Shown in pieces: positions 1-10,124 of a DNA stretch of 64,000 nt. The notes beneath the pieces are model-generated. The model did not search any database and was not told the DNA's origin. It saw nothing but the letters and a program-made list of their open reading frames with translations. Position numbers and translations under genes: made by a program. Every line of letters starts with the position of its first letter. The stretch's first letter is position 1. Source of the stretch: Heliocybe sulcata. Lineage: Eukaryota; Basidiomycota; Agaricomycetes; Gloeophyllales; Gloeophyllaceae. The DNA is taken from the NCBI GenBank assembly GCA_004369045.1, contig ML213535.1:62001-126000 (forward strand), given 5' to 3'.

Positions 1-177
1 GTATCTTGGATGTTGTATTGGAGCATTTTACCACCCTGTTGACGGTTTGTTGGGGTTTTGTGTCCAACCTTTGAATGGATTCGACATGTGGCACAGATCC
101 AGAGGACAACAATTGCTTACCTCAATATCCATAGAATCAGCCATTGTATAGTCGAGGAGAGCGATCCCGTTTGACAT
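1..177 (-). CDS. 5' end of a gene cut by the left window edge
   Basis: An ATG at 175-177 opens a short first exon on the minus strand (starts MSNGIALLDYTMADSMDIE). It ends at a good donor (GTAAGC, intron about 36-120) whose acceptor CAG lies just before base 35. The frame is kept across the splice and runs off the window (GGKMLQYNIQD). A second possible 5'UTR donor (GTGAGT) lies near 240. Too little protein is present to assign a family. The only support is the start, the splice sites and the kept frame. Confidence 0.4.
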
Positions 178-1374
178 TGTTGGGTATAAAGCAAAGAAGC
201 AGCGATGAATTGGTTTCTGGCAGAAAGCAGACACTCACGAGGGAGAGAGGGTATTCGGTTGGAGATGAATCTTATTCCGTCTCCTTCTGAAGGGCAGCAT
301 TCCCACACTGCCTCGTGTACACTATGTGTTCAATGTTCAGCTCTCTTACCCACGAGTCCCATCATTTTCAACAATGAGCTCTGATACTGTTGATGACACA
401 CTACACAAATTGGATGCTGGCGATGGCACAATAGGCCGCACACTATATGTCCGCGAGAGCATCACATTTGTGGCAGAAGTCACGTGCAGATTCGCGTTTC
501 TCAAGTGCAGGCTGCGATGGCGAAGTCTGCCCATCTCTTATCCGATAATTGCTTACTCCTGGTATTGTTCCATCCATCCTTGCAGCAGCAGCATGATGCA
601 CGGGATGTGTGTAGGACGAAAACCAATATGATTGTCCCTTTTTATCTAGCTTCCTGCTATATCAAATGGCAACTAGTACTGTTTAATACTTTCTCATAGT
701 AATAGATATAATCTCGAGAAGCAAACCTTCGCGACATGGGTCGTAGCCGTGGGTCCGCAGTTTCTTGTCAAGGCGTCACCGTTGAACGTACCGGCAGACG
801 GTCCACAAGCACAGACTCCTGTGTTACTACCATCAGTCCATAACGCAAGAATGCGAATTATGAATGAGCAAAAGCAATCAAATTCGTGTTTCATGGCCCG
901 AGACGTATGAGTGCTGAGCGCTGAGGACAAGAGTGGGGTACAAGCTGTCGATACTCATCAATTCTAGTCACACGAGTGGCGTGCTAGGATTTGGAGCTGT
1001 TTGCACACTGTGGCCACGGAAAAATGCCATCATCGATACCGTTCACGAATGTGTGTTCCCTCTACCTCTGCTCAAAGCAGTATCCGTGATCAGTTGCATA
1101 TCTGGACGAAGGGGATGGATATGGTATATGTGAGTGTCTGGCAGAATTTTTACGGTTTGTTTGCTAACATGCTTAACCTGCTAGAGATGTCTAGATGGCG
1201 CTCGCTAAATTACTCTCGTCGACATCGATAACCCAGAGTGCTGTGATCATTGGACCCTTCACTCTGCTACACCCATATCTTGTTAATAAATGAATACAAT
1301 TCAGTCAACAAATCACGTCATGGACGGGACAGCAGTGTTGTGTACTGAATGATGGAGGCCCATTCGAGCTCCTA
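178..1374. other. No supported gene (left intergenic stretch)
   Basis: Only short overlapping open frames occur on both strands, without domain signatures, splice-consistent extension or codon bias. It probably holds the upstream region of the left-edge gene and the downstream region of the LRR-like gene. I see no repeat or RNA gene here. Confidence 0.5.
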
Positions 1375-3787
1375 TCAATTCACTACCACCCCTTCAGAAC
1401 CTTGCTCACCACCCTCTTTGATGACCTTCTTTCCATCCAACTCCTTTCCTTCTCCGTCCTGGATCCATATAACCTTGTTCACCACATCCCCAAAAACTTC
1501 GATATCTTCTCGGCCGATGCCATCAGATTCCGAGATAGTCAGTTCGTTTAATTTCATGGCCTCGCTGTGATCTTCTAATGAGCTTAACAAGGACATCTTG
1601 AAGGTCTCCCTGGAGGAGTGAGGGGCCCAGCTGAACGGGATAGACTCCAGGACAATACTCTCTAAGTGGGGAAAGTAGGTGTCATGATCGTGAACTGATC
1701 CACGACTGATCCCATACGGCATGGCTTTGACTGCCTGCCCATGTAGAAGGAGTCTCTGAACCCCAGTCATAAGGTTGAACATGTCCGACCATTCATCCAA
1801 CGCCTTGCTAGCGTACGCCTTGCCTGTAATTTGCAATTCTTCGACGGACGAGAGGCGATGCCCGAAGCGGTTCTTGAACAGTCGTAGCGGTCAATCCTGA
1901 TGCTTGACACCGGTAAAGGTGAGACTGACCCCTTGGATACGCGTACTTGGGCATCCATTCATCAGCTGCAGCTGCAGGTGATAGTCGCTCAGAGCATCGA
2001 ACCAGGCAACTTTGGCAATGTTGTTGTCCGTCACCTGCAACACAATCGGCTTCATGACGTCCAGAACCATCCCGGTGCGGTTTTCACCGTAGCACTTCGA
2101 CCATGGCTGCGGGATAACCAATTCGACCCATCTGAGTGCGGGAGCATCCACAGCAGTAATCCACCTGATAGTGTTCTTGTGCACGGCAGTCATGGTCAGG
2201 TAGAGTTCCTCCAGGTCACCAAGTACCACCTGATCCTCAGGGCCAACTTCGTGGTCGTCTGCCCTAATGTAGCCTTCGAACCTCAGGCAGCGCAGATGAG
2301 GGATGCTCGAGAGCATGCCAAGAATCTCCACATTCGAAAACGTCTTGGGATCTCCGCTCACACAGAGATTGCGAACGGTGCTCGACAGGAGGGGATGGAT
2401 TGAGGAGAGACTGAAGTTGTGTATGCTTAGAACCGTCAAGTGCTCCATTTTGAAGCAGCTGAACAGCTCAGCTTCGTCTGGAGCGGGTGTGGAGTCGGTG
2501 AAGACATTGTCAAGATGAAACTCTTCAAGCTGGAGTAGCCGTTCCCCGGAGGTCACTGTGAGAGCCGAGAGGAATTCATTAGATATGCTCAGGGCGAGTG
2601 AGCGCAGTCTTGGTGCCGCTTCCTCGATGAGCTCGAGCCTTTGACTGCTTGCGGGGTCAATCCAGGTCAGTGCTCCCTCCAACGAAAGCAAGTGGTCACT
2701 CGTTTCCTCTCTGCCATCTGTGCTTTCCGTAGGCTGGAGCAATGCTTTCGCAGCATCTAGGTCCTGTAACGAGATTGTTGACTGAATCTGGAGGTCCTGG
2801 GGCGGACTATCGCTGTGGATGTGCGAAACAGAGACGCCTGCATGCGAGGACTCTGGGTGGAACTTATGGCATGCACAATGTATCACTTCAGGTTGAGAAT
2901 CGCTCTCCTCATTGATGTGGTCCATCGCTGGAGGGCCCTGCCTCGACCTCTTGACACCAAACTATGGGCCATGGTCAAACCATCACATACGGCACTCTGC
3001 GTATATCTACTCACCTCATCACCATGATTCTTGTCATCTTCTCGGGAGCGTTTCCTGCTCTCTGTCCCACCTGCGCTTCCGAAGATTATGTCGGTATTCA
3101 GGGCAGACTGAGGTACATTGCTCGCTCAGAACGTGGTGCAAGATACTCATGGACAGATTGCTTACCGGGATTTGCTTCATATTTCCCTCCTTTCCATCCT
3201 GTCTAGCCTCATCCATGCCCCTTGCGAGGTCACAGTCAAGGAGCGGTGCCACCTGTGCCACGGGATGAGACGGTGGCACTAAAAGAGACCAAAAGTCCTT
3301 ACCTTCTCAAGGGCTGTGCCAGCACTGTTTCCATCCCCCTCAATGTCGCGTCCAACCTCACTCTTGAGAGACGGTCCCTCCTGTGGCACGTCATGAGACT
3401 GCATATGGAGGATACTGACAGCTCTCACCTTCTCAGAAACCATAGCACGCCCGTCTTTTTTGTCTGCAATCTTACCATCGGTTTCCTTAACACTCTTCAG
3501 GCCCTCTCCTGCATCAATCCCATTCTCGAGGTTTCCGGTGGTCTTACATCGCCGTCAGTCAGGACGTAGTGAGCAAGCGGGAAGAGTGTCGTACCACGTC
3601 CGAGATCTTCGATTTCGCATCCTTTTCCATTGTGAGCTTCTCGGTACAGAGCATACTCTGCGTCCTCTCGTCAGGCTGTTTTACATGTTTTCAGACGGTG
3701 GCACGGTGAGTAGGATTGACACAATATTCTCACCGGAGCGGAGCCGCTAGCCTTTGTTGGGCTTTTGTTAATCACTGAAGAAGACAT
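1375..3787 (-). CDS. LRR-like / F-box-type family protein with in-frame TGA
   Basis: Multi-exon gene. ATG at 3785-3787 (MSSSVINKSPTKASG) is followed by seven short exons whose splices all keep frame, then a long last exon from about 2961. The first ~190 residues are charged and disordered, with two KRSR-like basic clusters that could be nuclear signals. The rest is a leucine-rich series of the kind found in Agaricomycete F-box/LRR proteins (RLRSLALSI, LEEFHLDNV, LRCLRFEGY, LEELYLTM, VEELQITG). I see no F-box itself. One in-frame TGA at 1891-1893 splits the repeat region. The reading frame stays open and protein-like on both sides, and the downstream part continues the repeat pattern to a stop at 1375. 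A 72-nt in-frame intron (donor GTGTCAAG) could remove the TGA but would also remove residues that look coding. It is either a recent pseudogene, a sequencing error, an intron or readthrough. Confidence 0.6.
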
Positions 3788-4224
3788 AGTGTAGTTTGTA
3801 ACCAGAGCTGAGCGTAAATGCTAGACGATGGTGGCCTTAGCAGATGTGGTCTGGTTGTGGCCGGCTGTGGCTCTTAAACGATGTGTCACGTGATATCTTC
3901 GTCTTTCTCACGGGGTGGCTTTCAATCGGTCATGCCCTACTGTGCCTATAATCTTAAGTCATCCAATGCTCGGGAGGCTTTTCTATGTGCAAAAACTCCG
4001 AGCGCGAATGAGTTTGTGTTGAGCTGAATCCGTAAGTACACCTTGATGCATCATCGTAGGTCAAAGTCTCATTGCTTTTCGCGAAAGAAGCACCCTTTCA
4101 AGGATGCCACTCATCAATTCGAGGTCCCAATCAATGGCTGTTATGGCTAGTGCAAGGGGTAAAGTCTGCAACTACTCTCCATATCTGAAATAATGCAGCC
4201 AAGTGCATAGAAGTCTCCTGCCCT

Positions 4225-4967
4225 CTAACAGTTCGTGCTGCAGGAAGGCCTGAATTCACTAGAGGAGTAAGCAGAGAACCGGCGAATAGCTCGTGGGTGC
4301 CATACCTCCTTCGCCCATGCATGCACAAGCAATCCATTGAGCTTATGCAATTCGAGTCCTAGAGCATACCGTACCCAAGAACGATGAGCCAAAAGCACGA
4401 AGAATAGTGCAACAGCGAGCGAGCGGGACGTACCCTGCAAGCTTTCCATTCCTGAAAGCCAGCCTCAACATGTTCCAGTGCTAACTTGAGCTGCCCACAA
4501 AACCTAGGTCAGAAGTCGTTGTTCTCAGGTTATGATTCAAATATAATGAAACTTACTGTATCCCCAAGACATTCTCATCCTTAAGCAGTCTATCGAGACG
4601 CATAACTGCCAAAGGTGGGCGATGAATGGATGGAATATAGTAGGCACTCGTTCGCTGCGTCAAATGAGGCCACGAGGAGTGATCAGCAGCATGCTTTCCA
4701 GCTGAAGCACGGATATGAGATTACAGACGCAGGGGACACGATATAGCCATTGAGGAGTATATACCGTTGGAGAGTGAAGTCCGTGTACGAGCTTCTGACA
4801 CACAGTCGACTTGTGGTTAGGTATACCATACACGTGAGCGGACGTACGTAGCCTCAGCAACCAGAGGCATGGACCGTCATATAGCATATGCATGCACCTG
4901 TGCATTCCATTTTCATGGCATTGCTGCCTAAGGCTATTGGGATGATGAGGAAGATTGGTCCCGACAT
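4225..4967 (-). CDS. Putative spliced small gene, unknown function
   Basis: Reading from ATG at 4965-4967 (MSGPIFLIIPIALGSNAM), about five small introns with GT-AG ends join pieces whose phases fit: ...KMECT, then VDCVSEARTRTSLSN, AGKHAADHSSWPHLTQ..., RLDRLLKDENVLGIQ, FCGQLKLALEHVEAGFQEW. The C-terminal part is short and cysteine-rich, ending at a TAG at 4225-4227. The exon LKLALEHVEAGFQEWKAC is the most protein-like. No family is recognised. The product would be about 155 residues. A remnant of a once larger gene is equally possible, because an open charged stretch (REEDDLRDLETASSG) lies just upstream near 5090 on the same strand. Confidence 0.3.
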
Positions 4968-5976
4968 GGTGTGAGGTGCTTACATCGACGGGAAAAGTCA
5001 CATCAGTCAGAAGGAAAAATCAGGCAAGTGCCCATAACACAGAACAAAACTCGAGACAGTGCCGGACGAGGCAGTTTCCAGATCGCGCAGGTCGTCTTCT
5101 TCCCGAGCCAAACACTTATATGTAGGCACGATAATGACTAAGATGTGAAAAAAGAAAAGAAAAGAAAAAGGAAAATAAAAATCGGGGTCGGCTCATAAGA
5201 GCCATTCGGACAATTCCAGCCAAGACCTAGTGACCGTCTGAGCACGCTATGTCAAGTCAGATGCTATGTGCACTGTAGGGTATTTTGTTTGATTTTTTCC
5301 TTCTGGCCTACGGCCGGAGGCCTCACGTAGTAGCTCAATTCGAACCCCGCTCAGTATCAAGGAAGGTTCGAACCCCGCTCATTATCAGAGAGTAGTGCTG
5401 CACGTATACACCCGGTATAAATCAACATCAAAACTTTGGAGACTTAATTGACTACATTTTAGATAATTTATGAGCGCATATTGGATGCGCGAGATAGCAA
5501 GGATTGTTGCGAGGCAGCATTTCTACCCCTCGCCACTTGGTCGGCATTTGCTGTTGAGTACCAGAATCAATCTCCGACTCATCGGGATCATCGGCCTGGA
5601 AAAGGCTTGGACAATCTGGTTCAAAATGCCATTTGAAAGCACACATAAGCTGGCATTAGAGACTAACAGTAGAAAAGAACTGAATGCAATGAGCTCTAGT
5701 TGTGCTGATGATTTGTTACATCAAAAATGCTGATACAGTGCTCGGGCATAGTGATACACTCTAGACGTACGGCGGTCCTTATTACCTTGCAGTTTTAATT
5801 ACCACTATAGCTCTGTAGTTACCCTTGTAACGGTCACCCTATGCTAAGGATACTTGGCTTCAGGAACTGACTATGAAGAGCTTTTTATTCTGCAGCCACC
5901 AAAAGACGCCACATGCGGGTCCTGAGAATGCTTACGTAACTCCGCTCATTATCATTATCCTACACCTCAGTGAGTA
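4968..5976. other. Gene-poor stretch with polypurine tract and 28-bp direct repeat
   Basis: It contains a purine tract (about 5140-5182, runs of AAAAG). A 28-nt direct duplication begins at 5339 and 5367 (both start TTCGAACCCCGCTCA/T), with a shorter echo (CCGCTCATTATCA) near 5942. A small minus-strand frame at 5452-5646 has no family features. No convincing gene is seen. Confidence 0.4.
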
Positions 5977-6118
5977 GAGTGTATTTGCACGGCCATGTTT
6001 CTTAGCTCTCGGAAACTGCCGAATACCTTAGTGTGTCATCATTTCCTGGTGGCCAAGCCGCATTGTTTCCTTAGTGATGTCACTAAAATACTTAGTGGGG
6101 CGCGCTGCAAATACACTC
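5977..6118. mobile_element. Candidate MITE (TA-flanked, Tc1/mariner-like ends)
   Basis: A 142-bp non-coding segment is bounded by perfect 13-bp terminal inverted repeats (GAGTGTATTTGCA at 5977-5989 and TGCAAATACACTC at 6106-6118). Each end is flanked by TA (5975-5976 and 6119-6120), the target duplication expected of Tc1/mariner-type elements. No open frame of note lies inside. Several CTTAG motifs occur internally. Size, ends and target site fit a miniature inverted-repeat element moved by a transposase encoded elsewhere. Only one copy is in the window, so the family assignment is by structure. Confidence 0.6.
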
Positions 6119-6704
6119 TAGTAGCGCCCCTATAGGTACCAAAAGTCCAAAGAATTTCCTAGGAGACGTACACTGTGGCGCCCGCAAATTTGGACATATT
6201 TGTTGACTATTGTGGCTATCAGGAGAAATGCCGTCTGACTTTGACAGCACCCTCGCTCTGCCCTATAATTGTTGTCACACCAAAATGGGTGCCACTTTGA
6301 CCAAGGAGGTACATTCGGATACCGCCACTTTATAATTATGCGCTGCGGAATGCGGTCGCCGGTCCGGATATACCTGCTCTTCAACATCTAGCGGTTCTCC
6401 AGGTTTTCATCTACCTCCTCATTCTCTGCGCTCTACGCTGCTTCGTCAGATTCTCCTTACTGCAGAGCGCTGCACACGGGGACAATCGGCGGTCCATCTG
6501 CTTGGCATCTGCTAACTCTAACAGAATGTTCCGCAGTACAAGCGGGACCAGGACGTCTCGAGATAGCACTTTGAATCTGAAAGGAATGATCATTCGTGTT
6601 GGCGTTCCTGAGCGTTCCAGCAATAGCACATGCAGGTCGGCAAGAGAGGTGGGTAGCACTAACTTTGAGGTCACCAGACTTCGACAGCCCAGGTGCGTCT
6701 TATT
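6119..6704. other. Gene-poor stretch, weak minus-strand ORF
   Basis: An open minus-strand frame at 6411-6719 (contains LADLHVLLLERSG and LVPLVLRNILLELADAKQM) has hydrophobic spacing resembling protein, but no start context, splice pattern or family is evident. It abuts repeat copy L1. It may be a gene relic. Nothing else is supported. Confidence 0.25.
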
Positions 6705-6990
6705 CACTGTGTTCAGCATACATCTCTATGCTAGTCCGAACAGATCAGATGCACCTGAAGATACAAATATAGTCCGATAGTCCTGAACCGCTAGAGTAGC
6801 CCAAGTCCGAACAGATGTGACCTAGTTGCAAATACAAAGATGTTCCGAGTGTCTGACTAGCTGAACAGTTCACAGCATGAACAGACCTGACATTGTCCCA
6901 AACACGTAGGGTAGTCACTCGTACGACACGCCCGGTTACACAGACCCTTGAACAGACATGCGGAGGAAACTTAATCCGATCAGCTTGTGT
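6705..6990 (+). repeat. Hairpin-bearing repeat copy L1
   Basis: First of four copies of an unfamiliar repeat. It begins with the shared terminal motif TCACTGTGTTCAG near 6708. It carries two hairpin units of the same geometry, 15-nt arm, 15-nt loop, 15-nt arm (6734-6778 and 6805-6849, arms derived from GTCCGAACAGATGTG), and then several GAACAG echoes. By eye it aligns for more than 140 bp to the reverse complement of 9300-9150 (copy R1). The right boundary is approximate. Confidence 0.55.
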
Positions 6991-7303
6991 CATATTGCTA
7001 CCTGGACTCTTAAATTCTTCCCTCATCTAAATACCGCACGGGAACCCGGTAAGTGAAGCTACCAGAATTAACAGAACCGGAATGATCACGCCGGATCCTT
7101 GTATTTTTTGCGGGTCACCAAATTTGGCGTGGGAAACGCGAAGTTGCATGAACATCACGCGTTGCGCATCCTCCTGCATGCGCGTTCCTGCAGTTGCAAG
7201 ATCTTGTGAAGCTATTCGAATTCTATGTCTCTGGCCTTATCATTGCTTTTGCATAGCAAGACTGGTACTTTCTAGCTACATCATGCACGTGTCGTTCGCC
7301 ACG

Positions 7304-7311
7304 TATATATA
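7304..7311 (+). promoter_or_regulatory. TATA box upstream of a small ORF
   Basis: TATATATA stands about 63 nt before the ATG at 7374 and is followed by a pyrimidine-rich leader. That is the usual layout of a basidiomycete core promoter, and it is the main reason to take the 7374 ORF seriously. Confidence 0.4.
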
Positions 7312-7373
7312 CCTATCGCGTCGTCTGCTCCTATCCCCAACTTCTCCCCACACGTCGTCTGCCCTCCACCCCG

Positions 7374-7769
7374 ATGCGGTCTCTCATCTTCAACCAGACC
7401 GGGCTTGTCATCCTTGAAGGTATCTGGAGCACTCTCCTCAACAGTACCGGGCCCGTCCTTGTCGACACCACCCGCGCATCGTCTGCACCGATATCGTCTG
7501 CGACCATACCCCAGTTGGCAGTCCCGGGCATGCTGACCGCGGAGGCACTTCACGCCCTGATGCACTGCATTCTGGGTACAAGTAGTCGACGTCTGAACAG
7601 ATGTGGACATCCCGCGAATACACATCTGTTCGGACCCCGGATAGGTGGTCCATGCAAACCCCCGAATTCCCTGGTATTTATATGGAAACAAATCTGTACA
7701 GACCCTCAGCATACATCAGATGTTCTGTCCTCTGAACAGATGTGGCTGGCTGGACTGTACAGCCTCTGA
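7374..7769 (+). CDS. Candidate small gene whose 3' half lies in the repeat
   Basis: A 131-codon open frame begins MRSLIFNQTGLVILEGIW after a TATA box and CT-rich leader. The first ~65 residues are unique here. The last ~60 (NRCGHPANTHLFGP, PPNSLVFIW) are encoded by repeat copy L2 and its hairpin. The same peptide pattern (NRCDRPASTHLFGP, RNSLVFI) can be read from copy R2 on the other strand, so this part may be a chance translation of the repeat. No domain is recognised. It could be a real orphan that captured a repeat end, or a non-coding transcript. Confidence 0.3.
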   Translation: MRSLIFNQTGLVILEGIWSTLLNSTGPVLVDTTRASSAPISSATIPQLAVPGMLTAEALHALMHCILGTSSRRLNRCGHPANTHLFGPRIGGPCKPPNSLVFIWKQICTDPQHTSDVLSSEQMWLAGLYSL

Positions 7770-7855
7770 ATACCTCGGCCTAGTGGCATATAATGGGCAG
7801 CCTACTATTCAATATATCGATATAATTTTCATTTACAATACAGCAATAATCACTC
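7566..7855 (+). repeat. Hairpin-bearing repeat copy L2
   Basis: About 290 bp that match, in inverted orientation, the segment 10420-10125. It starts with the shared end motif (GCACTGCATTCTGGGTAC). It has an almost perfect hairpin at 7591-7635 (arms GTCTGAACAGATGTG and CACATCTGTTCGGAC, one G-T wobble, 15-nt loop), then TATTTATATGG, a second CTGAACAGATGTG, and an AT-rich tail (ATAATGGGCA, TTCAATATATCG). No transposase coding is visible. Boundaries are approximate. Confidence 0.6.
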
Positions 7856-8150
7856 TATTTCGCGATACAGAAATACACGAGCACGTGATCCACATGCTAT
7901 GGCACTCCCTGATCCTGCCCTTCGTCTCGCCTCACCTTCCCTCACTCCTGATACGAGTAACTTACTCACTAGACATATGCATGACCTCCCGAGATTCCAC
8001 ACCTATGAACCAGCCGTCCTGTATCTCCGAGAATAACTGACCAATTAGCACTGTCTGACCGTCCGGTACCAAAAGACCTATGCCAAATTCCAAGACCTAT
8101 GATGCATACAGGGGGAACCCGTAGGGAAGCCCATACCAATCAGATTATGA

Positions 8151-8447
8151 TCACATACCAGAGGCTATAGATAAGTAAGTGGAATCTTCAAGATCAGCCT
8201 GTCGACTCACCAATGTATGCGCATATATAGCAGTCAGCAGGCGAAAAATCGTACAAGAAACTGGTATATGCAATACCGTTCCAATCCTGACCCAACTAAG
8301 AGTATGCGTACGCTCGTCAGTGAACAGTAGATGTAAACATAGTTTGACACTCACTTTGGCCCATACCAGCAGATCCAAACGTTCTAAGTCTTGCAGATCC
8401 AGATGCCCTAAGTACTCTCGCAAGTCCGGATGTTCCAAGTCTCCCAT
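8151..8447 (-). CDS. Possible three-exon micro-ORF (about 62 aa), unknown
   Basis: On the minus strand an ATG at 8447 opens an acidic stretch (MGDLEHPDLREYLGHLDLQD). A GTGAGT...TTAG intron and a GTGAGT...ATAG intron both keep frame, giving LGQDWNGIAYTSFLYDF and ICAYIASGM before a TGA. Two well-formed introns in a 300-bp stretch are suggestive, but no family, promoter or upstream exon is clear. It lies between repeat copies L2 and R1, so it may be a fragment of a disrupted gene. Confidence 0.22.
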   Translation of the reverse strand: MGDLEHPDLREYLGHLDLQDLERLDLLVWAKVSVKLCLHLLFTDERTHTLSWVRIGTVLHIPVSCTIFRLLTAIYAHTLVSRQADLEDSTYLSIASGM

Positions 8448-8543
8448 ACCAGTCGCTGAGCGCTGAGCTCATGTGTCAGTCAGAACCGCACCACGTATCC
8501 TGAGGTGTAAACATACTTTGCATTCATGCTCTATACTGACGAA

Positions 8544-8959
8544 TCAGTGCAAACACCAGTCTGCATAGGAGTCATGATCGATCATGCTAAGAGCACGGCC
8601 TTGCTGAGATCCACCAGTCTGCTTCGCGGCTTGTATCGCCTGCAGCGAATGTCCCTCCTGTAGCTTGTTGCAGATGCCAAGTGTCGTTCCATACGCTGCC
8701 CGAGACAGTACATAGGTCGTTTCCAGGCCGACAGATGCAACAATAGCCCACACTGGAGAAATGCTGGCTCAAGCTCCAAGAGGACAATGTTTGCGATGTA
8801 ATTGAGAGTCCAGAAACAAGTGGGATAGAGAAGGACATCGTCAGTGAGGGTGGTGTCATTGAGGGCCGGAGACGTGGTGGCCTGTGGGCAAGGGCTATAT
8901 GCTACAGATGTCGACGTTCGGGACAGACCGCTTACAGAAGTCGACGTTGGGTTTGTCAC
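8544..8959 (-). pseudogene. Possible gene relic with hydrophobic segments
   Basis: Two adjacent minus-strand frames look protein-like: one with DVLLYPTCFWTLNYIANIV and LLELEPAFLQ, the next, shifted, with WAIVASVGLETTYVLSRAAY and a glutamine-rich tail. They read as one hydrophobic protein broken by a frame change near 8765. No start, splice solution or family was found. I treat it as a decayed host gene fragment inside the repeat island. Confidence 0.2.
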
Positions 8960-9019
8960 ACACTGTCACATCAGGTTTTCACCGGGTTTTACTGTCAACA
9001 TTAACACCACTTGCCTGGA

Positions 9020-9300
9020 CCGGGCTGTACACGAGACTTAGAGAAAAATTGCATTAAGACTCTAGGTACAGATACACAGAGGTAGAACAGGTGTGGATAG
9101 GCCAGATCAGCATATCTGTTCAAAGGTCGTGTAAATGAGTGTGTTGCACGTGCGGCCTGTCGACATATTCAAGACCCGGTCACATCTGTTCACATGTCAT
9201 TGCCTCGGTCTGTTCGGATAATGCGAATATATTTGTCTTCTCGGGCAGATCACATCTGTTTGGACTGGCAAACAGATATATGCTGAACGCAGTGATACCC
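9020..9300 (-). repeat. Hairpin-bearing repeat copy R1
   Basis: Inverted relative to copy L1. Read on the minus strand it starts ATCACTGCGTTCAGCAT (near 9296) and carries 15-15-15 hairpin units at 9221-9265, about 9151-9195 (degraded) and about 9081-9125. Its shared terminal motif sits at the same ~19-nt distance from the first hairpin as in copies L1 and R2. It aligns by eye with L1 over at least 140 bp. The inner boundary is uncertain. Confidence 0.55.
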
Positions 9301-10124
9301 ATCCTTACAGCCTCGCCTAGTCCCTCTCCCGCATACATCTCCAGCCCCCGTACGTACCGGCTGTCCTTCACGAAACTGCCATCCACCCACTCACCACCGG
9401 GCCTCTCGCTCGCGCTCACCGTGCTTCCCACATGGTCGTCCGCCGTCGAGAATGCGCACTGCATGAGCATTCACGATGACTCGCGCACCTCGAGTGCACG
9501 CTGCAGCAGAATGTGTGCCGAGCGGAGTGGGAGGTGCAGTCTGCGCAGGAGAGGGCAGGCGTCCGATAAGCAGGTGGCAGGGCGTTCGAGCACGCGCGAC
9601 TTAACTGGTATGAGTGTGCTGCCCGTCCATGGCTCGTTCTGCTGTTACTGTCTGAGCTCAGTCTGCACTCTCCTCGGCCACTTCTGCTTTGTCTTGCTGG
9701 AATGCTGGAAAGTCTTCTTGGGTCTGTACCCATAGTTGGCGTCGGACTGCTGTACACCGCTCCCTTCGTATGCCTTCGGCTGCAGAGCGCTGGGTATATG
9801 CACATAGATTCGTGAGTTGGTGTGTCGATCAGGATGGTTTACTACGCTTACTTGTTTGTGGCCTCGGGTATCTGCATATCAGAGTTCATTGCATATACAG
9901 AGGCCATCGAGGTACACATAGTGTGTCCTAGTACTCGATACCGGTCGGTCTGCAACTATTACCGGAGGGTTGGATAAAGCTAACTGGGCAGTTGCATCTA
10001 GCAGTGCCGATTTCTCTTGGGGAATGTACAGCGGGCGGATAGGCGCTAAAATTTCGGGGAGCATATCATAGTCAGTCAGTTATGGGACTTGACACGCTTT
10101 TGTATTTATTTACTAATATAAGTA
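9301..10124. other. Gene-poor stretch between R1 and R2
   Basis: A minus-strand open region (about 9310-9590) reads WVDGSFVKDSRYVRGLEMY and LPLRSAHILLQRALEVRES, which is protein-like but is stopped between the two pieces and has no recognised family. The LLxRALEVR piece vaguely resembles the LILLELADAK piece beside copy L1. The rest is AT-rich and anonymous. Confidence 0.25.

Noticed and set aside
5364-5374. GGTTCGAACCC as a tRNA B box
   Set aside because: No A box, no acceptor or anticodon stem can be folded around it; it belongs to a 28-bp direct duplication.
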